Shown here piece after piece: positions 38,301 through 48,580 of a DNA stretch of 64,000 bases (positions are counted from its first letter, which is position 1; the number at the start of each line of letters is the position of its first letter). The notes beneath the pieces were generated by a model. That model was not told the DNA's origin. It searched no databases and was given only the letters and a program-made list of their open reading frames with translations. Source of the stretch: Ceratobasidium sp. AG-K (taxonomy: Eukaryota; Basidiomycota; Agaricomycetes; Cantharellales; Ceratobasidiaceae); the NCBI GenBank assembly GCA_037039685.1, contig JAWNGF010000001.1, positions 2,418,001-2,482,000 on the forward strand, read 5' to 3'. The position numbers were made by a program, and so were the translations under genes.

Positions 38301-40337
38301 TGGCTAGGGAGCCGTCAGATTTCTTCCAACTCGAAACCAAGTCACATACCTTCTTGGTCTCGCTCAAAAATGCAGTCCGCGAGTACAAGTTCCACCAAGT
38401 CCGCGCCAAGGTAGCCAGTCCCACCTCGCGCTCTCCTCCATAGAGTACGACGCTTCGCCCCAGACGAGTACGTAGTCTTGCCTGTAAAGCCCACAGATTC
38501 TCCAGGAAGCGTGCCTTGGCCTGTTCAGGGCTCGAGTCCACATGTTGTTTGGCGAAAGGATCGCCAGGGTTTGAATGGGGTTGAGAGGAGAGGATGAGTG
38601 CGGTCAACGCTCGGAATGGCCGTCCAGACCACCGGTCCGGCTGGTCTCGTGGAGGGTCCTCAAGGTACATATGCAAATCTGCAAAATGTCAGTCGACCCA
38701 GCGTTGTGCAACCGTTGGAGACTCACCAGTCCCTCCAACATCAGTGGCCACAAGCTCCCCAACGTCAATCACCCCTCGGCAACTTAGTCCAGGGCCTCCC
38801 CCAACGATTCCTCCGGGCTTGTTTGTGCTCGAACCTCCCAAGGCCTTGCGGAACCCAAGCCCCAACCCCAACCCAACTTTAGCCACCTTCTCAGTTTCGT
38901 CCAACCCAGCAAGTATCCTCCCAGGAGCGTTCGACGAAGTGTTGCGCTTGCAAATCATGAGCTTATCGTCAAATAAGAATAGTGTTGCATGCAACGCATC
39001 GGCCGGGACCCCGCCCCCTCCGTGTCTAGCCCCCCGCCCACTCGTGCTATGTCCTCCTCGGACACTGCCGCCGCCCCTCCCATACCCATCACCAATAACG
39101 TCCATCACGTCGATGCAATCCACCAGCACTCGCGTACTCGAAATAAGACCTGGGGGAAAGTTCTCGACACTCCTCTCAAGACAATGCATTACAGCCGCAC
39201 GGCGGGTGGGATCGTCTGTTTCGGCCTGGGCGATTCGCGAGGCGACAGCATCAGCCTCCATCAGCAGGTTTCGTTGGGGATTAGACGTTGGCATGTGCTT
39301 TATCATTGCTATTACCATATTGTCAACAGACGAAATATTGATGAGATGGACTACGCACTTCGGAACAGTAGCGTGTATCGCGGGATACGCTGGACAGGTT
39401 CCATGAGAAGTTCGCGCAACCCGATGCGATTCCTGGGGTCCGCGGTGGAGTATTTGACTCTCTACAGAGATATGAGTACGACATCGAACCAAAGTGAACG
39501 TAGACATACATCGATATAGTTGGCAAAGCCAGTGCTAGACTTCTTTGAAACCTCGCGCTCGAAAATCTGTTGTGCTTCCTCGCGCTTGGTGTAATAAGTC
39601 TTGTAACAATCAAAAGCGCGGAGATCACGGAACTGAGACAGCAATAAGTATTGTGAAATGAAAAGAGCAACCAGAAGCTACGTACATGTTTGATGGCAAC
39701 ATCTCCAACACCGGGGCCGTGTCCCGCTAACATAATCTCGAGGTCGGCAAGAAATGCCTCAGAAACAGGAATAAGTTGATCTACGTTGCCGAACAAGGTT
39801 TTGGCGGCATATGCATCAATGATGGACGTGTCTTTAGTTTTTGCAAAGGAGCGTAAGGGGTCAGCGTATGACTGGATTGTAGTTAGTACACTGTAGGACT
39901 GAAACCGCAATGGCACCTACTGATTTAAGCATGACAAGTCGCTTGAGATAACTGCGTTCAGTGGTAACCAGCTCGGTGACGACCTCTTGTAGTACTGCAG
40001 CGTCGGCAGAGGCTGATCGGGACATGGGGGCTGAAGTGGGCTGGGCAGCGAGGCTCGCTAACGAGCTGGACGACGCCGGCGTACTCGTCGAACTAGGAAT
40101 GTAAGGCATATCTTGAGCAGGCAAAGGTTCTCCCAGCGAGGCAACAAGTTCTTGGACATCTACTCGAGAGTTAGCGTGATCGGCGGGTGGCGAAGACCAC
40201 GTACCTTGGGCGAGCTCTCCTTCTCCCGCTCCTTCGACGACAACTCCACAGAAAAACGCCCGGGTCGTTGGATGTGTAGGGCGAGGTTCATCGTCACTAC
40301 CGGACGCAAGCGGGACCTGCTTCACTGGCGAGCTCAT
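35305..40337 (-). CDS. Second Dbl-family RhoGEF with Pro/Arg-repeat middle region and coiled coil
   Basis: ATG is at 40337 (MSSPVKQVPLASGSDDEPRP) and TGA at 35307-35305, joined over about ten introns. The N-terminus has a Ser-rich region, then the DH domain: VLQEVVTELVTTERSYLKRL, DQLIPVSEAFLADLEIML, ECYKTYY-like helix and LLMEPVQRIPRYTLLFRSMI, which is the CR3 motif. A region around LHATLFLFDDKLMICKRN resembles the first strands of a PH domain, though I could not trace a full PH. The middle has many RAxSP-type units (AISPGPGRALSPLSGA, RAFSPVDHARSPGPGSRAVS), which look like proline-directed kinase or SH3/14-3-3 sites. The C-terminal part is coiled coil (ERLKGELQRAKGQCELVKKL, LAEMEFEKQQ) and ends LRRHGLIS. 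Frames are open throughout. It lies tail to tail with RhoGEF-1, 304 bp between stops. Confidence 0.85.
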
Positions 40338-41272
40338 CTCCACCTCCTCACCTCCAGTAGTTTGGGTTGGTTGTTGTTGCTGAACTCAAGTCACGGGACC
40401 ACGTGACCGGAACCCTCCACGTGAGACACTTCGCGACGCGACTCTATTCGGTTGCGCTCGTGGCCGAGTTTCAGACTTGGAGCCGAATGAACACTCGTCT
40501 TTGGAACGAGCAGTTCCCAGCAGCGGCTTGAGCAGAACAATCGTTGGCCGAGGTGCATATGATCCTGCGAGTGCAGCCGAGACGACATTCTTCCCAACAA
40601 ACTTCAACCTCCCCGCCCATCTTTCTTCTTCCGTGATGATGTGTGTCCCGAGACTCACAGGCACACAGATCCCGACATCCATGCGAGCCCTAATCATCCG
40701 CTCCATGGCGGAACGATAGCATAACCGTGTGCGTATACATGCCAAAGATATCTATACCCGCGCATGTCCAAGGCTATCGAGATGAAATGCACGTCAATGG
40801 AACTTAAGCATCCCATTGATTGCCCAGATAATTCAGATATGATGTCGGTGTTGTACCACCATCAAGGAACACCCGACCTGGGTAGGAGAATCGTTCGGCA
40901 TATGGGCGGACGTGTACATATCCCGGTATGTCATTTCGTAAACTGTCCAAGGCATGATCATCATCTCCTTCCATTCCGTCTGTCCCATTCAATCCATACC
41001 ATAATTATCACACAAAGGTATCACACAATTACGTGGCTCCAGTCAGGTGTTGATTCAGGCAATCACGCTTTTGGATCGCATACACTTCAATAACTACACC
41101 AACATAATTACAAGAGGTACATAGCAGCTCAGCTCCCACATATATACAAAGAGCGACGACAAATATTAACTTAAAAAACGAAGATCCAATAGCTACAACA
41201 GAACGAAACCCTAAAACAAGCACATTCCGAAATGCCACGTAAAGACAGTGATGTCGGATTGACAGGGACGAA
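40338..41272. other. Intergenic region between RhoGEF-2 and the Zn2Cys6 gene
   Basis: CACGTGA boxes at 40399 and 40420. Overlapping open frames exist on both strands at 40386-40745 (119 residues on minus, 80 on plus), without motif or exon structure, so I do not call a gene. The part from 40750 to 41270 is AT-rich with nothing defined. Confidence 0.45.
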
Positions 41273-41998
41273 TTAATATGGGCGAGAAGAGGACCCAGCA
41301 GACGATCGACGCCGCGATTGCCTCGAGTCACATATCTCATTGAGCAAACGGAGCATCTCCTCTTGCCGATCAAGCACCTTTTTCAGTCGATTCAGTTTCC
41401 TGTCGAGCGGATCAGTACGCATACATCCACCGCATCGACCGACTTACTGGACCGGGTACTTGCCACGGTTACTCCCCACAAACACACAGTGCTGGGAATT
41501 CTGCGCACACCGCGCACACGGAGCCTCTTCGCCGGGCTGGAGTTGGCTCGGACCAGGCATACACCTCACTTTGAACTTTCGACAGCCCAAACACGCCCTG
41601 GGACGCATCAGAATATGCTCCACCCAAGAAGAGACGACATACCTGGAGCTGCGGCGCATCTTGCGCTCTCCGTCTTCACTATCCTCGTCTCCGCTCTTCC
41701 TGCGCTTCCTCCGCTTGTCGGGCTGCTCCTCGGTTTTCTGAGCACGCTTTCCACTGGCGATCTCTTCCTCAGGCTGCTCAGGCTCGGGCGAATCGTACAC
41801 CTCAATGTGCTCATACGAGGTCTCGGTAGGCGACTCGGTGAGCTCGTGCTCGTACGTCGCAGTCGTCCCAAACCACTCTTGAAAGTGCTGCGGACTGAGC
41901 CTAAGCGAAGGCTGGTGGTTGTGCGAATGATTATGGTAATAGTAATGCTCCTGTCCCCATGTGGAAGACGCGGTCTCGGGCTTGTGAACCATCAGCAT
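41273..41998 (-). CDS. Zn(II)2Cys6 transcription regulator (short)
   Basis: ATG is at 41998 (MLMVHKPETASS; a frame upstream to 42022 has no ATG) and TAA at 41275-41273. About 220 residues. The first two thirds are acidic and Glu/Pro-rich, with a basic KRRKRRKS stretch. The cluster reads CLGCRKFKVRC then a 14-residue loop, CARCAQNSQHC, the fungal binuclear zinc DNA-binding motif. An intron (about 41398-41446) joins YPVQ to KLNRLKKVLDRQEEMLRLLN, a short coiled-coil dimerisation helix directly after the cluster, as in Gal4-type proteins. It lacks the usual C-terminal regulatory domain. The long third-to-fourth Cys loop is unusual but tolerated in the family. Target genes are unknown. Confidence 0.85.
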
Positions 41999-42608
41999 AG
42001 TAATGAAAGCAGTAAATGCCAATTAGTGGATAGGAAAATCTACTGGGTCGGTGATATGTAGAACCTGCTCGGGAGTGAGGGACAAAGCGACTACCGACTC
42101 CGGAGGCGGCCTCGCTTATATACGTTACCCGTCCCCCAAGTCGCGCATTCCCGTGCTGCACAGCGTGCGCCCGACCGGCGCGCCTTTGCCTCGGACTGTG
42201 CACAGTCATTCCAGAGGAAGGGGCTATGAACCGACATGTCTATCGATGGACGAACAAGTAAGCGCGGAGGCCATCATGGCTCCGGTACTTGCATCTCCGG
42301 ACCAATCATTCGCACTTGCTTCACGGATCACCTCGTTCTGGCCCTCGAGAGGAATTACATATGCCATTACTACGGAATCCCCCACCCAAAGGGGGATTTC
42401 CTCACAGCCCACATTCGGGCGAAACGAGATCGCAAAAAAAGAGCGCTACAGCATCCAGGAGGGATCGAGACACAAGAAAAAAGAGTAAAATAAACACGAC
42501 ATGCCAGTCTGCACAGCTGATGACGTCCACACTGCTCAATCAAGGAAATGACGTCCAGGCCTTGCTCAATCGAGGAGTATGACCCTCGACAAGGCTGGGA
42601 GATGACTC
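41999..42608. other. Intergenic region with short repeats
   Basis: Between 42500 and 42630 imperfect copies of about 30 bp recur, each with an ATGACGTCC or ATGAC start and a CTCAATC/AGG element. A hairpin AATCCCCC...GGGGGATT occurs at 42377-42399. No gene seen. The TGACGTCC elements could bind bZIP factors. Confidence 0.45.
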
Positions 42609-45372
42609 TCAATAAGGCCGGGATGATGACGGCCCCGACGCTCGAGAAACGCGATTGATGCGAGGCCGAGTGGGAGTCTGCTCATGCAAACTCGGAAGCG
42701 GCGGCGCGCTCGAAGGACCGGCACTGCCGAATCCTAGCATACCCAACCCAATCCCGCTCCTCGTCCCTCCCACCACAAATCGACGCTGATACCCCGGCGG
42801 ACGGTGCTGTAACGACGAGCCCTGTCGATACCGCGTCGGGTCCGTCCCGTCGTCCTCGTCGTCGACTTCTTCTTCTTCGTCCTCGTCTCGCAACTCGAGA
42901 TCCCCATCCTCGTCGACGACATCAATATCGTCGTCCCCGTCTTCCTGCTCGCTCTCGTCCTCGCTCGCCTCCATACAATCGCCCTCTTCGGCCTCGAATT
43001 CGTTTTCAGGGTCCTCGCCCCCAAAGTCCCACACGTCCAAGTAGGTTTGTTCTTGCCGGTTGCTCGCGGCGACGCACCACCTTCCTTCAAACACGACTTG
43101 CCAAACCCCAGTGATCCCGGTGAGCAAGTCGCGCACGACGCTGCCTTCTCGGACGTCCCACATCTTGAGTGTGCCATCCGAACCGCTGAGGACCTTGAAT
43201 TCGTCGTGCTGGAAGCACGTGATTGCACCCGTGTGAGCCGAGAGTGTGTGCTGCAGTGCACCCGTTGCAGGGTCCCAAATGCGCAGGGTTGAGTCTGCAG
43301 CTGCCGAGACGAGGTGGGTGGGAGATAGTCCAAGAAGACCGACGAGTGAAGAGTGACCGGTGAGCGTGTGAAGGGCTTGCCCGGTGGTCAGAGACCAGAT
43401 GCGAACCGTGCCGTCCATCGAACCCGACATGGCCTGGTTGCGTTGGGGGTCGAGGACGACGCTGTAGACTAAAAGGGCATTAGTTGCGTTCATGCTGGTT
43501 CGAGTACTCACCTTTTTGTGAATGCCCATCCAAGGTCCACTTGCACTCGCCCGTGACAATATCCCACACCCGCACGGTCGTGTCATAGCTTCCAGAAATC
43601 AAAGTTCGGCCGTGAGCAGCCAGGGCTCGGACAGCGTGCGTGTGCCCAGAAAGCAATCGAACATGATAGGGGTTTCGGTTGGCGTCGTCCTGCGGACACG
43701 TCAGTCAATGCTCACTCTGGGACCAGCAGCCTACCTCGGCCGGATCGACGTCCTCCCCGTCAACACCCAGGCAACGATACTCTGGATCACCATGCCTCGG
43801 GAGTTTCCACACACGCAACGTGTGGTCGCGGCTTCCAGTAACAATCAACGTGCGTTTCGGCCACTTTTCCTTGCGTCCATTGACGTCAATCCACATTGGC
43901 TTGACGATCGCCAGGCAGCGCACGGTGGATGTGTGGCCACCGAAAACGTGCGTGCACTTGCCCGTTTCGAGATCCCAGATGCGTACCGTTCGGTCCGTCG
44001 AGCCTGATACGAGCGAGTCGGTTGCTTCGGGAGCCGAGGGCGAGTTGGGGCTTACGGCGAGGGCCCAGACTCCGCCTTCGTGTCCTTCTAGGCGTAATAG
44101 CAGCTCGCCTGTAGTCGGAGAGTAGACATGAATTTGATGATCGTCGGAAGCAGAAATGATGCGGTTGCGAGAGAATAACAAGCAAGTAACGACGCTCGAG
44201 CCGTGTGCGGGGAATGTAAGTCGGCGAGGCTGGTTGTGGAGCCAGTTGCGGCGGGTCTGCTCGCGGCGGCGATAGAGCAGCTTGAACGGGTGAGGTTGAG
44301 GTCGGCCTTCGAACAGGCTGGGGTTGCGGTTCCGAATGGCCAGGGTGCGGGACAAGTACGAGAGCTCGGAGGGACCGCCAAACCAGGTTCGGGTGGCTTT
44401 GAGAAGCGCCCGCCAGAGGGTCATGTCCTGGTCAATGAGCTGGCGCCATGCGCGTGAGACCCGGGCAGCCGCAAACAAGGCCGAGGGTGGAAGGTGGGCC
44501 AAGATCTGGGCGGTGAGCTCCGGGGGAAGCAGCGTCAGAAAGTCGCGGGCGAGTGCGGGCGTAAGCACCGAGTGGACGTTGCGCAGAACGGGCAGGGTCG
44601 ACTGGCGCAAGAGCTGGAGCAATACGTGAGATTGCAAATTGGGAGGGAGGGCGGAAAAGTGCGAGACAAGCTGGGGGAGAGCAAGCAGGGTGGTGAGGGC
44701 GAGATCGGGCTGGATGGGTGGGGTGGGTGGGGCGAGCTGGAGCGGGGTCGACGAGGGCGAGCCAGATGGCGACGGGAGCGGCGACGGCGGGGCAACGAGC
44801 GACTGGGTAGTTGCCGGAATAGCCGCCCCTCGGGCCTTTTTGCGTGGCGGGGGCGAGTTGATGAGGCCCATCGACGCCAGATCAGGCATCGACGACGTTT
44901 GAGAGACAGTCTGGTGGGCCATCTCGACGCCTTCCATGTCGTTGTCGCTCTCGTAGACGCGCTTCTGTCTGCCCAGCTGATAGCGGTCGACAGCCTCTGC
45001 CAGGTGGATCACGTCCTCGCGCGCCTTTCCCTTGCCTTTGAGCGGCACCCGGTCCGACACCCGCAGCATCTCCCATCCCTGGCCGCCAATCCGCTCCTCG
45101 TCATACGTCCCTTGTCGTACCCGCTTCACGTCCTCGGGCTCCATCGATGGGTCCTTGAAGATCGCCCGTGTCCCATTGGGAAACGTCAGGGGGAACTGCG
45201 CCAGGTGCGATGGAATAGGGGCATGCAGCAGGGGATACTGCTTCGCATCCTTGGGCGACGGTGGAGCAGGCGGAAGCGCCGGCAGCGTGATGGGCTGGTA
45301 CGTCGTGGTCGTGGTTGTGGTCGTCGTCACTCTGGGCAACGTCAGCACTGGCGCAGAAGGGCTCAAGGTCAC
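42609..45372 (-). CDS. Cdc4/FBW7-like F-box WD40 protein (SCF substrate receptor), N-terminus unresolved
   Basis: This is a substrate receptor of an SCF ubiquitin ligase acting on phosphorylated proteins such as cyclins and CDK inhibitors. The open frame ends at TGA 42611-42609. The F-box reads LLPPELTAQILAHLPPSALFAA then VSRAWRQLIDQDMTLWRALL. WD repeats follow: GSSVVTCLLFSRNRIISAS, GHEGGVWALAVSPN, SGSTDRTVRIWDLETGKCTHVF, GSRDHTLRVWKL, GHTHAVRALAAHGRTLISGS, SGSMDGTVRIWSLTTG, DSTLRIWDPATGALQHTL. The last blade has a long acidic insert (about 42850-42990). The start is unclear: the frame begins at GTG 45372 just after a TAG, the first internal ATG is at 45144, and ATG 45435 is in frame but ahead of the TAG. 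A spliced upstream exon (about 45510-45595, EIHPALSAQLARIAIGATPE) looks coding and may be the true N-terminus. Confidence 0.85.
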
Positions 45373-45599
45373 CTACACAGTCGTGTGTCGTGCGGGCGCC
45401 AGCACTAGCTGTGGCTGTGGCGGGGGACTGCGCATCGTCGAATAATCGGGAGTGGGCTGCAGCGAGTGCGTCTCGGTCTACACAGGGGCTAAGAAGTCGC
45501 TCACGTCCAAGCCAATATACCTGCCTCGGGAGTGGCACCTATCGCAATCCGTGCGAGCTGAGCACTAAGAGCTGGATGTATTTCGTCCTGCAGGATGGA

Positions 45600-46129
45600 T
45601 GATCAGTGGTGGGCGACACGAGCGCAGGTGGTGCACAGGTTCACGTCGACTTGACCCGATACCTCAGCCACACCCCGGTCACCCCTCTTTGTCTCGATTA
45701 CACATCACCCCTCACACAATTCCCAAGCCCCATCAATTCAATTTATATCCATGCAGATGAAGTCCTTCTGTATTAAGATATATGTGTATCTAGCTAGATA
45801 GTCTAACAGTAGTCTAACGGTTGGATGCCTTGTTAGATACAGTGGTCTAAACGACTGTCCATGGTGCACATCAAATTCCCAAAGTTTGAGGCTGATGTTG
45901 GCAGCGACGCCATCACCTTTGTTCAAGGCGCTTCCTATATGCATACCATCGGCTTTGCACGACCAAGTGTTGAGAAACTCTCATAAACTCGATCGCCAGG
46001 GAAAACAAAATATCACGTGAACGCTCTATGGGGTCCCAAAGTGTGACATTTATCACTTGTTTCGCTCCCTCGAGGCTATATGCACGCTGTCCAGTGTTTC
46101 ATGTATGCATTGCACCAGCCCGAATTATA
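45600..46129. other. Intergenic region
   Basis: Upstream of the Cdc4-like gene and downstream of BTB-2. Holds the TATA-like box at 45741 and a TCACGTGA box at about 46014. No coding sequence seen. Confidence 0.45.
45741..45747 (-). promoter_or_regulatory. Possible TATA box of the Cdc4-like gene
   Basis: Minus strand TATAAAT, about 150 nt upstream of the putative first coding exon. Position fits only if the N-terminal exon model is right. Confidence 0.35.
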
Positions 46130-47126
46130 TTACTCTCCCATCTCTCCAATACCCCTCAGAAGCAAGAGCATCAGCTGATTAGAAAGCCGATCAAACCCGC
46201 CTGCGCACATGGAACATAACCCGTCGCAACAAAAGTCGGCCGCCTCGTGCATGTCGTACGGCGGATCCATCGTTCCATCGTACAATAGAAATCCCGAATT
46301 CTCGAGGTCCGAGAGTTCGCTCCGCCTCCAGCATTCGTCCTCTTCCACCCACCACTCGGTCCAACAGTCTTTGCGCAGGAACCACTCGATGTTCTTGTTC
46401 CACTTGGCGACAAACATTTGACTCATGTCGTGTACTATTTTCATGGTTTGAGCCAGAGACTCGACGCACGCCCTGTCTTCATCCCGGTCCAGCGCCCAGT
46501 CTGAACCACTTTCGGGCCGAAGTGAACGGTGAGGGTGTACAGAGCCCACGGAACGACGCTGGGTATATCAAAGAGTCGAGAGACACGCATGACCAGGGGT
46601 ATCATTAGAGGATCGTCATAGTATTGTTGAGCGATCGAAAAGTCCCTCGAGGTGACTCCTGTGGGAAGAAAGAGCCCGAGGTAGCCCACGCACGAACTCA
46701 TGACTAGTGCGACTTCGTATTTGTGCCCAAGCAGAGCAACTTGAAGACACTCTTTGGCGTCTGTATATTCGACACTGGGATGTAAGTAAGTAGAGCCCAA
46801 TGATGCCGATGTACCTACGAAAGCTCATAGATGAAATCCAGCAAGATAGCAAACTCGTCTGCGTCATCGTGAAGGGAAACACTGTCGACACCGCGTTTCC
46901 CGGGAGTACCGCCTTGTGACAGCTCAAACATGTCATTAAACACTTCAGATCGTTCGCACAACTTGTCTGCCAGCACATCAGCATACGCGCGATAAGCCAA
47001 CAGATACTCACCGCGATGCACCCGAAACAACACTCGACCCACATTCAACTCGACATCACCCGTATCATAGAAATGAACAGCATGTTTGTAAGCCTCATCC
47101 GATCGAGGATCTTCATCTCGACTCAT
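46130..47126 (-). CDS. BTB/POZ-type protein (agaricomycete family)
   Basis: ATG is at 47126 (MSRDEDPRSDEAYKHAVHFY) and TAA at 46132-46130. Introns near 46813 and 46500 join the parts. VELNVGRVLFRVHRGEYLLA and EVFNDMFELSQGG are the BTB/POZ core typical of many paralogues in mushrooms and relatives, followed by DEFAILLDFIYEL. The C-terminal half is helical (SVEYTDAKECLQVALLGHKY, VVPWALYTLTVHFGPKVVQT) and ends with a Cys-rich segment (DFCCDGLCSMCAGGF). The upstream TTG-initiated frame is not used. Such proteins may act as Cul3 adaptors; the substrate is unknown. It is divergent from the next gene with 129 bp between start codons, a probable shared promoter. Confidence 0.8.
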
Positions 47127-47255
47127 TGTGGTATCACCCAACCTCGATCAATTCGCGTGGCAACCCGTGGTGGCTATGTGATGTAATCGACACCACCCCC
47201 ACGTGACAGATCCACAAACGCCCACACGCCGTGATCACCAGCAAACGTCCACGCC

Positions 47256-47855
47256 ATGGTACGTCGCGCCCGTCGCTCGTTGGGTGTACTAACAGACGGA
47301 CTAGCCACCACGCACTACCCCCTCGACGCTCGTGCTTCGCGTGAAATCGCATCGGACAACCGTGTTTGCGACTGTCCCTTCCAACGCCACGATCGCGACT
47401 CTTAAAAATCTCGTGCAAAACGCGTTGAATGCACATGCACAGACAGAAGCCGAGCGTGGATTACCGCTTCCTGTCGAGTCGATTGACGACTTTCTGCTGA
47501 GTCTTAGGAGGACGGATTCGAATAAGAGGCCCATATTCGTGGATATAGCTGAGGACAATGCGTCGACGTCTCTTTTAGACTTACAGGTTAAGAATTGGGA
47601 TGCGGTGTATATACGGTGGCGGGGAGAGGATGGAGGTAAGGCTTTTGTTTGTGGGTTACCTAATACTTATTCCTTTATGCAGTGTACGCGCCTGTTAAAG
47701 TTACTTTGCCAAGATTAGAGGCGCCCTCTGACGAGGATGAGCCAAATGGAGAGGAGGAAGGTGAGGAGGAAGAGAAAGAAGAGGGGGAAGAAGAGGAAGA
47801 AGAGAAAGAAGAGGCTCCGGCGCCGAAGAAGAACAAGGGAAAGGGGAAATCATGA
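47256..47855 (+). CDS. Small unknown protein with acidic-basic tail; ATG-only first coding exon
   Basis: The start codon stands alone before an intron: ATG at 47256-47258 is followed directly by GTACGT, and the intron (about 47 nt) ends in ACTAG before CCACCACGCACT. The joined protein is M-PPRTTPSTLVLRVKSHRTTV and so on, about 167 residues. A second intron (about 47636-47682) joins RGEDG to VYAPVKVTLPRL. The first half looks like a small alpha/beta domain with a helix of ubiquitin-like character (NATIATLKNLVQNALNAH) but I do not recognise the family. The C-terminal tail is almost all Glu/Lys and ends in KKNKGKGKS. Translation could instead start at 47332, but the ATG-only exon restores a fully in-frame protein. 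Stop TGA at 47853-47855. Confidence 0.7.
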
Positions 47856-47938
47856 TCAACGGCTGGATCGGGCGGCATGTATTTTCACAGGAGGACGGTG
47901 TTGTGTATTCGTGATGCACTATGTCACATTTGAACGCT

Positions 47939-48428
47939 TTAACGGCCGGCTGGCGTTGTGTACCATGAACTATTCGTAGCAAACTCGTCTGGCGCTTTGG
48001 CATTGACCTGGTCAGAACGAGTTGTTCAAGTTAGTGTCAATATGGGCACAATAGCACGCATACGTACCGTCTGGCCCCTTAGTCGCCCGGTTAACCTCCT
48101 GTCTCGCTCCATCATCATTTCCTCCCAAGTATCCAGACCATAGCGAGGTGGCTATGTAGTGTAATATTGCGGGGTGGGTGATAAGAGTTGGCGAGTGAAA
48201 CAGGATTAGTTCCGGACAACCCGTAAAATATGGTAACACATACCTTGCCGTCGTTGGCGAATCGAGCAGATGCACTAAAGAGGGTTCCGGTGACCGCAAA
48301 CATAGCCGTAAGCAGCACTGTTAAACAACAAATCGGGTGAGCCCGATTATGTGAGAACGTTCTCAAGCTAGTCGGTAGGGACAAGTGGACTTACCAAACG
48401 GAATGTTCGCCTCCCATGGAATCGGCAT
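47939..48428 (-). CDS. NADH:ubiquinone oxidoreductase subunit NDUFA1 (MWFE)
   Basis: ATG is at 48428 (MPIPWEANIPF) and TAA at 47941-47939. Three introns (about 70-85 nt) join four exons to about 83 residues. The N-terminus is one transmembrane helix, VLLTAMFAVTGTLFSASARF, followed by NDGKPPRYGLDTWEEMMMER, the short matrix-side charged segment of MWFE. The tail reads NAKAPDEFATNSSW. The length (~83) and layout fit the accessory subunit of complex I in the inner membrane. It is convergent with the acidic-tail gene (83 bp apart) and divergent from the esterase (152 bp between starts). Confidence 0.88.
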
Positions 48429-48580
48429 GATTAAACCTGTATGATGCGGTTGCTACTCTTGGGTCTACTAGGGTCGCTTGCGATGAGGCAAGTTGTCGGA
48501 AAGGGGAGATTGCTTTGGGGTCTTTGGCGCTTGACGAGTGATAGTCAGGGTCCCCGGAGACCACTGGACTGGGCCTAAAC

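Noticed and set aside
40386..40745. Overlapping open frames on both strands between RhoGEF-2 and the Zn2Cys6 gene
   Set aside because: Neither shows a family motif, intron logic or biased codon use; equal openness on both strands argues for chance.
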